A stretch of 64,000 bases of DNA from Edaphochlamys debaryana. Its lineage: Eukaryota > Chlorophyta > Chlorophyceae > Chlamydomonadales. The notes beneath the pieces were generated by a model, which did not search any database, was not told the DNA's origin, and saw nothing but the letters and a program-made list of their open reading frames with translations. The translations under genes were made by a program, and so were the position numbers. Positions 10,797 to 22,063 of this stretch are shown in pieces; position 1 is the stretch's first letter, and each line of letters begins with the position of its first letter. The stretch is taken from positions 682,001 to 746,000 of the forward strand of contig JAEHOE010000045.1 of NCBI GenBank assembly GCA_016858145.1, written 5' to 3'.

Positions 10797-11299
10797 TCAG
10801 CGCTGGCTGTCCCCATCCCAGCCCGCATGGAGCTCCAGGGCAAACTCTATGCAGGCCGCGGCATTGCCACGCAGCGGACGCCCTGGCAGCCAAGCCCGCC
10901 GCTGCCCGTTGCGCTGCAACGCATCCCGACGCCTGGGCTTCCGTGAGACAGCTATCTACGTGCTCCGACGTACCTGAGTCCACTGCTGTTCCCACTGGGG
11001 GTGGGAGCTGCCTGGCAACTTGCAGAACGCAGATGGCTTGCCAAGCCCCGGCGCTCCTGGACAGCGCCCGGACGACAGGCAGCATAGGACGACCTCAGCC
11101 CACGGGTGTGCGCCTCCTTCCACCGGCTCCACGGCATGCTTTGGAGCTCCGCGCGGCTCCCTCCCGGATTACGAGGTCGAAGCTGTGGTGGCCAGTGCTG
11201 GCCAGGACCAGCAGGGTCCTCGTCAACGCAGAGGCTGTCTACCGCTGTCGGCTCGCGGGAGGCCTTCGTCGTCCTGAGTTCGCAGAGAAATAGCGCTAC
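10797..11299. other. Possible degraded 5' part of the unrecognised minus-strand gene
   Basis: Minus-strand text in frame with the downstream exons is protein-like for about 50 codons at 10,800-10,955 but is bounded by stops. Nothing else recognisable lies here. Confidence 0.3.
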
Positions 11300-11660
11300 A
11301 CCATGCAACTAGCAATTTGACTTGCAAGACGTTTGAGTTGGGCGACTGCCGGCCCCTTAGGAAAGGGTGCACCGGCGAAAGGGCACATGCGCAACATTCG
11401 GAGCTCGGCATAGTGCGTACCGGGTGCGGTCTGTCAGAATGTGACTACGCAGGCGCGTCAACGACTCCCTGACGTAGCTGCAGTGGGACGCCGGGGCCGG
11501 AGCGCGGAGCCAGAGTATTTCGCAATGCATTTTGGACCGGTGCCGTACAACATCTGGATTCGCTCCATCTCTCGGTTGGGACATAGCCAGCTCTTGCGCG
11601 CTGGCCTGTTTAACCTTGGTACTTGACTGTACAGGTTCACTCCAGCCACACCCCGTGAAA
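11300..11660 (+). promoter_or_regulatory. Promoter and 5' UTR of LHC copy 3
   Basis: This stretch is duplicated, inverted, at about 400-845 and ends at the ATG of LHC copy 3. It is unrelated in sequence to the promoters of copies 1 and 2, so copy 3 is probably regulated differently even though the mature proteins are nearly identical. Confidence 0.55.
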
Positions 11661-13051
11661 ATGGCCGTCCTCGCTCGCTCTGGCCTGAAGGTGCTCGCGG
11701 CTTCCGTCAAGAAGCCTGCCACCACCAAGAAGCCGGCGACGACCAAGAAGGCTGTGGTCAGTCGCTTACAACTTACACGGGAGGACGGCAGCGCCAGCCG
11801 TGCAGTTATGCAAGCAGGCTTGATGGGTGATGTCGGGCATGCGACTTGACGCCCGGCCTTCTTGCTCTTGCAGCCCGCCAAGGCGAAGCCCGCCAAGAAG
11901 TCGTCGTCCGACAGCGCCTGGTATGGCCCGGACCGCGCCACCTTCCTGGGTGAGCGAGGCTTGTGACGCGCGGACTGGTGATGATGGCGGTTAGCAGCCC
12001 CGGTTTCTGGCGCGTCGTGTGCGAGAGGCATCCCTAGCGCTGGTGTCGAAGGGCATGTGGTTTAGCCTGGTTGCAGCCGCGGGCCAAGGCCTCCCTGGCC
12101 TCGTCGCCAGGACTGGAGCCGCTGTGATGCGACGCACTTTCTGTTTCTGCCGGCCTTTTTGCTGGCGTGTTCGGCACGCTAATAGGGCGCTTTCGACGAT
12201 CAGCCGTGACTCTTCTTTGTAGCTCCGTCTCCTGTGTGGCCTGGTGCAGAGACCTGACCCCCCTCCCCCGCCTCGCGGTTCCCCCTCCTCCGCCTTGCAG
12301 GCCCCTTCACCTCCCCTCCCCCCTACCTGACCGGCGAGTTCGCTGGTGACTACGGCTGGGACACCGCCGGTCTGTCGGCTGACCCGGAGACCTTCAAGCG
12401 CTACCGCGAGCTCGAGGTGATCCACGCCCGCTGGGCCATGCTCGGCGCCCTGGGCTGCATATTCCCCGAGTTCCTGGCCAAGAACGGCACCTCGTTCGGC
12501 GAGGCCGTGTGGTTCAAGGCCGGTGCCCAGATCTTCTCTGACGGCGGCCTGAACTACCTGGGCAGCCCCTCGCTGATCCACGCCTCCAACATCGTGGCGA
12601 CCCTGGCCATCCAGGTCGGCAGGCGGGCAAGGGGGGCAGGCGGGGGCTATCTTAATGGCGTCCTTGGGCCCTGGAACCTCCTCGTCCGACTGTGTACAGG
12701 TGCTGACTTCCGTTTTTTCGCCTTCGCTCCTGTTCTTCTCCACAGGTGATCCTGATGGGCACCATTGAGGGCTACCGTGTGAACGGCGGCCCCGCTGGTG
12801 AGGGCCTGGACCCCCTGTACCCCGGCGAGTCGTTCGACCCCCTCGGCCTGGCTGCTGACCCCGAGACCCTGGCCGAGCTTAAGGTGAAGGAGATCAAGAA
12901 CGGCCGCCTGGCCATGTTCTCGATGTTCGGCTTCTTCGTCCAGGCCATCGTGACCGGCAAGGGCCCCCTGGCCAACCTGGACGACCACCTGGCCAACCCC
13001 ACCGTGAACAACGCCTTCGCGTTCGCCACCAAGTTCACCCCCACCGCGTAA
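11661..13051 (+). CDS. LHCBM: LHCII major light-harvesting chlorophyll a/b protein, copy 3
   Basis: Exons 11661-11756, 11874-11949, 12301-12614 and 12746-13051; 263 residues. The transit peptide differs from copies 1 and 2 ([12 protein letters not shown], then Lys/Thr/Pro-rich repeats such as KKPATTKK). From about [11 protein letters not shown] onward the protein matches copy 2. Pigment ligands and the trimerisation motif are intact, so it should build the same LHCII trimers in the thylakoid. Intron 3 (131 nt) is essentially identical to that of copy 2, whereas the promoter, exon 1, intron 1 and 3' UTR are unrelated or diverged. The first intron donor reads GTCAGT. Confidence 0.95.
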
Positions 13052-14521
13052 AGCCTTGGGCGGAGAGCTGCATATCTCGCTCCGCTGAGCGTGGCTTATA
13101 TCATGTTGGTGTGTGTTGCTGCTGTGGTGTCTGCGTGAAGTAAGGATGGGGCTTTGCCGGGGTCTAAGCCGCCATCAGGTACACATATCCAATATCTACC
13201 CCTCACCCTACAGCAGTGTGTGCAGCAATGCTAAGCACTGTCACACAACATTTACATGGCGTTGGCGTTTGGAGGTTCTTGTGTCGGTGCTGAGAGGCGG
13301 GATGTTACGTTGGCTTGAGGTGATCTGCGGAGAGGAGCGTGTCGAAGCCCGTGAGGGTGCAAGGCATGGACCGGTTTGGTGGCTGGAGATGTCCCACACA
13401 CACTCAGTGCGTGGATATGTAAAACACGATAAGAGATCGGGACGCACGTCTCCACCGCAGGGCTGTTCCGGATCTCCCCAGAGGGGACCTTTGCAGGAGC
13501 AGCGGGGAGAACCGCTCTCGGCAGAGCACAATACTCAATTGCACTAGCACACGGTAGCAGTGCATGCCCAGCGGGTCCAGGTCGACACGCGCGCCTCTTG
13601 GTCATGCTTTGCCTACAATTAAGGTCTTGGCTGAGGAGAGTTCAGAGCTGCCCAGCTGACCCCGATGACTGGTTCAGCCCCGGGATAGGCATCCTGTACT
13701 CGTGAATCTCCAGCAGTGCATCCCATATTGGGGCTGGCCGTCCCTGCGATTGGCTGCTTGGCTTCAGCCTCTCGCCAGGCCGCCATATCAAGACGTGACA
13801 TCTTGTACACTCTGTACTGAACTGAGGAGGCAGGCCCCAACCCCCATCCATGTCCTAGCATGACTAGACAGCCAGCACACTAGGAAGGCGTTCATCCCCA
13901 TGCAGCAGCAAACACCATCCCCCGCAGCGTCGGTATCACGCACCGGGTGTCCGGGACTCCGGGTAGCCCACGGTCGATCAACTGACCTCCTCGGCCTATG
14001 GTTCGACCCCATACCGTACGAATACCGGTACCCGGTACTGTTGACCACAGCTTCCTTCGAGCAACCCACTTGACCACGTCCCATCCAGTACTCGAGGTAC
14101 CACACCCTGCTCTCTGCGTGCCAGTTGACTTTTCCGCCACCCCGCCTGGCCCTAAGAATGGGGGTCGACTCAACGTATGTAACATATCTCTGTCCACCAC
14201 CCGTAACCAGATTGCCCTTCGTGCCTGCTTTAATCAGTAGCTCCCCTGCCCCTGCCTCTATCAACGGCCCAGGGCGCGCCATGACCACCAGCACGACCCC
14301 ATCCTCCGACCTCCCTCTCTGCCTGGCGAGGGTCCAAGGGTCTGGCCCCACCACCACCTCCACGCATACTCCGTTGCCGTCCTCCACGGCCCCACTATGC
14401 TGGTCCCAGCTGCGGCGTGTGTCTGCCTCGAAGCGCCATGCAGTTGTACTCGCTCTGCCTACCCCCGTGCTTCGACACCGCTGCCCGCGGGACGGTGCTG
14501 CGGCTCCCTCCCACCGCTGCC
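13052..14521. other. Intergenic region between LHC copy 3 and the convergent Nudix gene
   Basis: It holds the 3' UTRs of two convergent genes. A TGTAA at 13418-13422 may end the LHC copy 3 transcript. A long minus-strand open frame (13.8-14.8 kb) overlaps the end of the Nudix gene but has no protein family signature and looks like an open 3' UTR frame. Confidence 0.45.
13418..13422 (+). terminator. Candidate polyadenylation signal of LHC copy 3
   Basis: TGTAA about 370 nt after the stop codon, the same distance as in copies 1 and 2 although the sequence around it is different. Confidence 0.4.
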
Positions 14522-16223
14522 TCACTGCTGCGTCGCCGTGTCCGCGCCTCCCGAGGGCCCCGCCAGGTCCACGCTGAGGGCCATGTGGTCGCGAACGACG
14601 AAGGCCCCCGGGTCGTTCGGAAGGGAGCCGGGGCGCTTGTCGATCACCCCGTGGTGGAAGCGGAAGGAGCCCGTCCTGCGGGGAGGCGGTTGGGGTGGGG
14701 GGCATTGTACTGTCGCCCGGCACAGCTGGGCCTTCGGCCCCTGGAACTCCTTCACCTGTTGAGCTGCCCAACCCCTCCCATCCCAACCCACCCACAAAGG
14801 AGTCTGGAAGTTGCGCTGCCCGCCCCGCCCCGCCCCGTCCTCTCCCCATCCGAAGGGGCCTGTGCCACCCGGCCGCTCAGCCCTGGGCCCCTCCCGCCTC
14901 CAGCCCCCATCAGCCCCCGTTCGGGCCCCGGCCTCGCCTGAGATCCTCCAAGTACAGGCGCAGGGTGGTTGACACGGAGCTGAAGGCCAGCTCCTCGAAG
15001 GGGATGGCGCTGGGCTCGAAGAGGGCCACCTCCAGCGACTCGGGGCCGGAGGAGAACGTGTACGGCGGAGCCAGCGAGGCCCGGAACAGGATGTACGCCT
15101 GGCCAATCATAGGGATGTCCCAGTGGGCGTACGGAGCGATCACCTGGAAGGAGGGACGGGCGCAGTGCACAGGAAGGGGGGAGTTGGCGCCGCAAGCTCG
15201 GCAAAGGGGGCAGCAGGTCAGTGGAGCAGCATTTGACCGACCGTGCACGCCACTGGGCGCCGCAGTTCCGCCAGTGCCCGAGGCGGGCAGGCCGGGGCTC
15301 TCAAGGCCAGCAGCTCCCTTTCCCGTGAGAAGGCATCGTGCACCCACGCACCGAGACTTGGGCGTGCGCCTCCTCCCAGGTCTCCCGCGCCGCCCCCGCC
15401 GCGGAGCTCTCGTTCCACTCCATGTACCCCGCCGGCAGCGTCCACTTGCCGTAGCACGGCTGGATGGCGCGCTTGCACAGCAGCACCTTGCCCTCGTGCT
15501 CCACGATGCAGCCCACCTGCAGGGGGGGCGGGGGGGGCAGTGAGGGGGGAGTGAGGGCGGAGAGGGAATGTGGGTGGGCGGGGAGCACTTGGCGTGTTTA
15601 GCTCAACTTCCAAGGCGGGCAGGGGTGGCCTGGTTTTCGCTTTGGGTGCTGATCCCACTCGCCCATACACTGCTGGCAGCTGTCCAGCTGTTGGAGCAGT
15701 CCTACCCGACGGCCTGCTTGCTCACCACCATCTTTGGGTTTTGGTAGTCGATGTAGCCGCAGTCGGGGTTTTGGCACACGTGGCGCCACTCCTTGCCCTC
15801 AGGAGGGGTGCTGAGCTCCAGGCGGCCCCCGCACATCCTGCGCCGTCGCATGAACAGGAGGCGCGTTGTAGATCGCACGCTGGACACCCTTACTGAACCG
15901 CCATGCCCAGGCGCTGCCAAATGGGCGGCTAGGACGTGCGGCACGAGCACTCGGCAGCGCCCCCTGGTGCAACCCCACCTGCAGAATTTCGCCTTCATGT
16001 CCACCAGAAACTTGGGGGGCTGGGTCATTGGCCCAGTGGCCCCCGTCGCTGCGTCGGTCTCGACGGGCGCGGCGGCCGCAGCGGTGGCCGGAGACGGCCC
16101 GGAGGCCGAGGCAGAGCTCATGGCTCGGACGCAGAGCCTCACTGGACCGAAGACAGCTGACCGGGCCGGCGCTGTGACCAGATGCTTGGGGAGGCGTGAC
16201 AGCCTGCCCAGCAGCAGTGCCAT
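14522..16223 (-). CDS. NUDX23: Nudix hydrolase of the NUDX23 type (FAD/ADP-ribose pyrophosphatase), plastid
   Basis: Five exons: 15979-16223, 15726-15837, 15352-15516, 14938-15143 and 14522-14675; 293 residues. Plant NUDX23 hydrolyses FAD to FMN plus AMP, and ADP-ribose, in chloroplasts. The first roughly 40 residues ([13 protein letters not shown]...) are Arg/Ser/Ala-rich without acids, as in a transit peptide. A zinc-ribbon follows (FCRMCGG ... CQNPDCG), then [19 protein letters not shown] and the Nudix box with RETWEE. The C-terminal [11 protein letters not shown] and YLEDLR blocks match plant NUDX23 closely. The last residue of the Nudix box is unusual: the common EEAG is EEAH. Intron 4 appears to be GC-AG (CTCAG/GCGAGG). 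The frame is open upstream of the chosen ATG, so a longer start is possible. It is divergent from the APX-R gene. Confidence 0.9.
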
Positions 16224-16703
16224 ACTGAGAGGGGAGGTCGGGGTGTGTCGCCGCCACCCGGTGCGGTGCGGGGTGGTCACGGCGGGCTGAGGGACTCGAC
16301 CGGGGGTTGTCTCCGCCACCCGTTGGTCGCGTCGGGTCCAAACCTTATCGCTGGCACAGATACATTTGTGCAGTTAAAGGTAAAACAGGAGCAAAGGTCC
16401 TCGTGGAAAAGGCGAGGGAAGGAGGAGTGGGCTGATGTTGGGCGCGATGAGCGGGGTGCTAAGCTGAGGTCTGGGCAGCACTGCTGGGATGAAAGCAATA
16501 TGATCGCCGGTCTGCTACTTCGCTATGGACGGGGGAAGGAAGGGGGAGCCAGGGTGGCGGAATGGGCGCGAGGCATGCAGGCTTGCACGCTGCATCAAAA
16601 CTGGGCCACCCTTCCGTCGCCGACATACTCATACTCGGCCCCAGCAACCGCAGCTGTACAGATGCAGACCCTCGCACAGCTGCACTCGGCGCACCCATCC
16701 ACC
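16224..16703. promoter_or_regulatory. Shared bidirectional promoter of NUDX23-like and APX-R genes
   Basis: 480 bp between two divergent start codons, containing both 5' UTRs and both promoters. No specific element can be named with confidence. Confidence 0.5.
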
Positions 16704-19220
16704 ATGTCGGTGCTCGCTCGTCGTCCCTCGTGCCAAGGCCGAGCAGCCAGGGCCAGCCACCCGGTGTTCGCGTGGGCAGCTCGAGCAGGCGCCCCTGGTG
16801 CGTCACGGGAGGGTCGGCTGTCGTCGAGGTCGACGACGTCGTCGCGGGGCCGTGCGGTACCGTGCGGTACCGTCCGCCCTGAGTGCCCAGGGCACCCAGG
16901 GTACCCAGTACACGGGTGCCCTCCTGGACCGCACGGTCCGTTCCACCTGCTTCAACCAATCGCATGTTAGCACTGTGTTACCGCCTGGTTCTGACCGTGA
17001 CACCCCGCGCTTTTCCCCTGTCCCCCCGCCCCCGCCGGCACGGTACCGCCAGCCGGTCCATCAGGGCAGCCGCAGGCGTCCAGCTCTGCCCCCGCCGCGG
17101 CCTCCACCCGTGCACCGGCGGGCCAGCTGTCACGGAGATATCTGTTCGCGCTGGCTGGCGGAGTGGCGCTTCTGGGTGGCCTCCCAGGCGGCAGCCTACT
17201 GGGGCCGGGGCGTGCGCTCGCCGCTGGGCCCGTACTGCCCTCCCCAGAGGTCAAGGCGGCGATCGACAAGGCCATGGCGAAGGCCATTCAAAAGGGCAAG
17301 GTCGGTGCGGGAAGCGTCCTTCAAGGCGTCAGGATGCTTGCTGAGTGGTGGAGGCAGAGCCCAGCACGAGCACAGAAGCGGCGAGGAGGGAGGTAGACTA
17401 GCCTGCTGCTCAAACAGAGGGCTACGGCGACTGCGTGCACCATCAGTGGGAGCGCGGTCAGCCGATGGGAGACATGGTGGCGCTGATGGCTGACGGCGCA
17501 GAGAACTTCAGGAGAGACCTGAGCCTGACAAGGGAGCGCTGAACGGACGGGGCATGGGCGGCCGCAGCGCAAGTCCCCGCCGTGCTGCCTGACGGGATAG
17601 CAGCTGCAGCAACGGGACGAGCAGGTCGCACAGCGGTACGGCTATGCGCGGTCGGACAGCAACACCTTGCCTTAGCAGTCAGCGCCCGCACCCCAATCCC
17701 AATCCAACCCCATTTGCACCCCGCCTCTCCTCCCTCGCCCTCCCCAGTGCCCCACCGCCCTGCGCCTGGTGTTCCACGACGCGGGCACCTTCTCGGCGGC
17801 CGCCCGGGACGGGGGCGTCAACGCCTCCATCCAGTACGAGCTGGACCGGCCGGAGAACTTCGGCCTCAAGCGCGGGTGGCGCCTGATCGAGCAGGTGCGC
17901 TGGGGCAGCACCCGTGCAGCGGCCGCAGGAATGGGCGGGGGGTCGCGTCCGGGACACGGTGCGGGTGGGGCGCTGTGTGCGGGAGACCGGGAGTTGGTGG
18001 AGGGTCAGCGGCACCCAGCCCGCCTACCCTGGCCCGCGTGCGCTGTTCCAGCGCGTGGGACGAGATGGGGCTCGACACCTTGCCGCCCCCTGCATTCCTG
18101 CGACCCTGCTCAGATGCGTGACGACCTCAAGGGCACCCCTGCGGAGGGCGTGGTGTCGGAGGCGGACCTGATTGCCCTGGCCGGCGCCTTCGCGGTGCGG
18201 CTGTGCGGCGGGCCCGACATCGCGGTGCCCATTGGCCGCCCCGTTGCGGCCGCGGGCGGGGCGGACCCTGCCGGCCGCATGCCGTCCGAGAAGGCGGGGG
18301 CGGAGGAGCTCAAGGCCAACTTCGCCGCCAAGGGCTTCACGGTGCAGGAGCTGGTGGTGCTGAGCGGTGGGTGGGGACACCTGCGGGGCGGTGTGGCGCC
18401 GGCTGGGCACACACAAGCAGCACCTGAGACTCCCAGGCTCTTGCGAGCAGCCCTTCACACAAGCAGCACACGCGGCAGAGGCACGGGCTGCGGTGGCGTA
18501 GCCATGGTCTTCGGTGTTCACATTGTCTGCGTTCCCCACAGTACGTCCGCGCACTCGGGGGCCGCACGTGTTGCTCATCCGCACCGCTGCCCACGCGCCG
18601 CCCCGGGCCCGCCCCGCCCCGCCTCCCAGGCGCGCACACGCTGGGCTCCAAGGGCTTTGGGGACGCCACTACGTTCGACAACGAGTACTTCCGGGCGCTG
18701 CTGCGGAAGCCCTGGCTGGACCCCAAGGAGCCCATGCGCGAGATGATCGGGCTGCCCAGCGACCACGTGCTGCCCGAGGACCCCGACTGCCTGCCCTACA
18801 TCAAGACGTACGCAGAGGTGCGGAGGGGGGCGGGGCGCGTGTGTGCGCATCAGCGTGCGGGGAGCGCTGGCGGCAGAGGTGGGCGTGCAGGGGCGGCGAG
18901 TTGCGTTCGCGGAGGATGGCACAGCCCCCTGTGCCTCAGCTGCGCGGGGCGCGCGCTGAGGGGCGGAGCTCTTACGGCGCGGAGCTTCTGACCGTGGAGG
19001 GAAGTGAGGCGTGCGCTATCACTAGCGCCCGGGCCCGCGCAGAGCTGCGCACCCCATCACCACGACGCAAATCCGACGACCCGACCCTGTACTCAGAATT
19101 GGTTCTTCTCTGTCGCCCGCCCTCCTGCCTTGCTGCCCCCAGGACCAGGCGGCCTTCTTCCGGGACTTCTCGGTGGCTTACGTAAAGATGTGCTCCCTGG
19201 GCGTACCGGGCTGGGCCTGA
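16704..19220 (+). CDS. APXR: Ascorbate peroxidase-related haem peroxidase (APX-R), thylakoid-targeted
   Basis: Exons 16704-16797, 17053-17300, 17748-17894, 18114-18366, 18630-18817 and 19143-19220; 335 residues. It is a class I haem peroxidase of the plastid, expected to reduce hydrogen peroxide. The distal site reads LRLVFHDAGTF (Arg, Phe in place of the APX Trp, His) and the proximal His lies in VVLSGAHTLGSKGFGD. The blocks GGVNASIQYELDRPEN, LCGGPDIAVPIGR and MIGLPSDHVLPED match plant APX-R (APX6) rather than true ascorbate peroxidase. The N-terminus is bipartite. A Ser/Ala-rich transit segment is followed by a twin-arginine hydrophobic signal, SRRYLFALAGGVALLGG, and an Ala-rich cleavage site near RALAAGP. 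This predicts import into the thylakoid lumen by the Tat route. Confidence 0.9.
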
Positions 19221-20066
19221 GTGGCGCCCGAGGACGAGAGGCCGTAGCGCTGGTGCGGACCAACGCTGCCAGTGGTGGAGGGCGGCTGTTGCTCTGCTGG
19301 TATGAATCCTCCGGACCCAGGGTCCAAGCGCTGTGAGGGTGCTTGGGCAGGGCGTGAAGATCAGAGGTCAGAGCGGTGGAGTGGTATGCGGGCCAAGCAA
19401 ATGCGTTTGGGAACGGCGGCAAGGACAACACAAGTACGGCAGGCAGGAACGGGGACTGCTTCATTGAGCATAGCGGTGGCGGTAGTCGCTGGGCATTATC
19501 ATGGCAGCATTCGGAAGTACGCAGGGGTCTATCAGGAGGTCCTACACTCTTACCTCCCTTGGATGTTGGTAAAAGGAACTGGCTGAAGTTCGGGGTGGAA
19601 GACATCATCCTACATCATCCTCGAAAGGCTGAGCCCCCGCCATGGGATAGCCGGGATAGGGACGGTCTGGGGAGCAGCAGTTCAGTTAGGAAGAGCGGAG
19701 TGACGGGTGTCCAGAGCGCCTTGCAAGTTACAAGTAGGTACTCTTATGTGTTGGTGGCGGGGCATGGGTGCGGAATGGAAGGCATTTCCTAACCGCAGTC
19801 AGGAGGCGGCGGTGCGCTTCCTGCCCGTCTGGCGGACTGTCCCAGCCAGTTGTAACATCCAAATGCCTGCAATTTCTTTCAGACCGCCCACTTCTGCTCC
19901 CAGTACACGCTTCGCCGGTGCACAGGATGCCGCGACACACGCGGACCCGGGGGAAGGTGCGGGGGAAACACGTACCCGTACGAGACCGACACGCGTGACA
20001 AGAAGGAGCAGCGCACTCGCAACTCGGCAATTTCAGCTAGCCCTAACCGACTAGCGACTAGCCACA
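19221..20066 (+). other. APX-R 3' UTR and cyclophilin promoter
   Basis: No further gene is visible. A TGTAA at 19851-19855 probably marks the end of the APX-R transcript, leaving about 200 bp for the cyclophilin promoter and 5' UTR. Confidence 0.5.
19851..19855 (+). terminator. Candidate polyadenylation signal of APX-R
   Basis: TGTAA 630 nt downstream of the stop codon, the only good match before the next gene begins. Confidence 0.5.
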
Positions 20067-22063
20067 ATGGCGTCCTGGAAGCGCCCCGCTGTTTTCCTTG
20101 CCATCGCGGCATTGGTTCTGGTCGCCGCTAGCAGCGGTGTGCACGCCGCGAAGAAGTCCAAGAAGAGCAAGATTGCTGCTGATACCACTGTCACCCACAA
20201 GGTGCGCGGTCGCGTTTGGCACTGGGACACCGTGTGCATCGCGGTGATCTGAACTCACCGCTGCTGGCGCGACACGCGTCCCCGCTCCTCTCAGGTGTAC
20301 TTTGACATTGAGATCGATGGCAAGCCTGAGGGTGAGTCGACAGCGCTTCAGGGGTTCGCTGCGGTTCCGCATGTGGCCACGCTGAACCTCGCTCAGTCGC
20401 GCTATCACAACATCACAGCGGGTGGGGCGACTGCACGGAGGGCAGTTGGAAACGCAGCCAGCCTCACTAGGCACTCGCCGCACCCTGCTCACCCGAGGAA
20501 GCTTTGAGGTTCCACGGCCCACTTCCCACTCTTCCCACTCCCCTCCCTATGTTTCACGGCACGTTTGACCCCCTATTGCGGCTGCCCCGGCCACTAAAGC
20601 TCGCCCCCTGTCGGCCGCCCGTTGCCGCCCTGCTGCATTCCTGCCCTGGGACGTCGCTGTCCGCCCTCCCGCTCCAACCCGGGACTCGGCCTGCCTGTGT
20701 GCCAATGAGTGACGCCCTGCCCCTTCCCCAGGCCGCATCGTGATGGGCCTGTACGGCAACACGGTGCCCAAGACCGTGGACAACTTCCGCGCCCTGTGCA
20801 CGGGCGAGAAGGGCCAGGGCACCTCGGGCAAGCCCCTGACGTACAAGGGCAGCATCTTCCACCGCATCATCCCCCAGGTGCGCCCGGGAAGGCGCTCGCC
20901 TGACGGTCTGCGCCCCCAGGGCACCACAGCGCACCGCTGGCACGACGGGTCTCTGCGGACACGGGCTGCCTACCCGCTGGCAATGAAGTCCCGTACGCCT
21001 CACGCCTCGCCCGTCCCGCCTGGTTGCCTGCCCCTCCGTCTCTCCCGTTGTCCCGCAGTTCATGCTCCAGGGTGGTGACTTCACCCGCGGCGACGGCACC
21101 GGCGGCGAGTCCATCTACGGCTCCCGCTTCCCCGTGAGTTTCATGTGTGGGGGGCCGTGGATGAGACGCTGCCAGAGTCCCGCTCGGGGCCCTGGTCCCC
21201 ACAAGTGCAGCATTGGAGGGTCCGGACGCTCCCTTCGAAGGCGCTGGGGTTCGGTACGGTTGTGCTACACTCGGCACCGTGGCACTGCCAGGCTCACAGC
21301 CGCCCACTGGCCACTCCTCCCCGACCCCGCCCCGACCCCCCCCCCGCAGGATGAGAACTTCGCCCTCAAGCACACCGGCCCCGGCGTGCTGTCCATGGCC
21401 AACGCCGGCCCCGACACCAACGGCTCCCAGTGAGTGCTGGCAGCGGCGCGCATCGACACCCCCGGGCCTTGCAGTGACCGGCAGCCGCTGGCGAAGCGCA
21501 GTGAGGTCCCGTGGGGCCACCCTACACACTGCTGATCTCTGCGGCCCCACCCCACCTGATCGCCCCGTCCCTCTCCCCCCCTTCCCCCCAGGTTCTTCAT
21601 CACCACCGTCACCACCTCCTGGCTGGACGGCCGCCACGTGGTGTTCGGCAAGGGTCAGTCGGGGGACTGGGGTGGGATGGGGGACGGCAAGGGTTGGTTG
21701 GGGGACCGGGTTGGGTGGGGGACTGGGCCCTAAGAGGGGACTGGGGTGGGTGCGGGACTGGGGTGGGTGGGGGACTGGGGTGGGTGGGGGACTAGCGCAG
21801 ATGCACACGATCTGAGAGGAGGCTCTAGGCCAATGCGCACGTCAGGGGTGTCGCAGCCATCCCTTTCAGCGACCCCCCTACATTGGTGTGGACTGCACCG
21901 GCCAACGCCGGACACCATCCCTGACCCCGCTCTCTCCCCCGCTTCTCACCGCGCAGTCGAGGACGGCATGGACCTGGTGTACAAGATCGAGTCCTACGGC
22001 AGCTCCTCGGGCAAGCCCAGCAAGACCGTCAAGATCGTTGACTCGGGCGAGCTGCCCCTGTGA
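20067..22063 (+). CDS. Secretory-pathway cyclophilin (peptidyl-prolyl cis-trans isomerase)
   Basis: Seven exons: 20067-20201, 20295-20331, 20732-20877, 21059-21133, 21350-21429, 21592-21653 and 21957-22063; 213 residues. It catalyses proline cis-trans isomerisation during folding in the ER or secretory pathway. A clear signal peptide ([16 protein letters not shown]... GVHA) is followed by a Lys-rich stretch (KKSKKSK) and a cyclophilin domain. The active-site block [20 protein letters not shown] carries the catalytic Arg, Phe and Gln. [16 protein letters not shown] and the cyclosporin-contacting Trp ([13 protein letters not shown]) are intact. It resembles cyclophilin B. The C-terminus (DSGELPL) has no KDEL-type retention signal. 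Confidence 0.95.

Noticed and set aside
10797..10799. In-frame TGA that might encode selenocysteine
   Set aside because: No SECIS-like hairpin was identified, the frame also contains a TAG upstream, and the protein resembles no selenoprotein family.
13788..14849. Long open frame on the minus strand overlapping the end of the Nudix gene
   Set aside because: It is out of frame with the supported final Nudix exon, is low-complexity Gly/Arg/Ser, and shows no domain; high-GC DNA opens such frames by chance.
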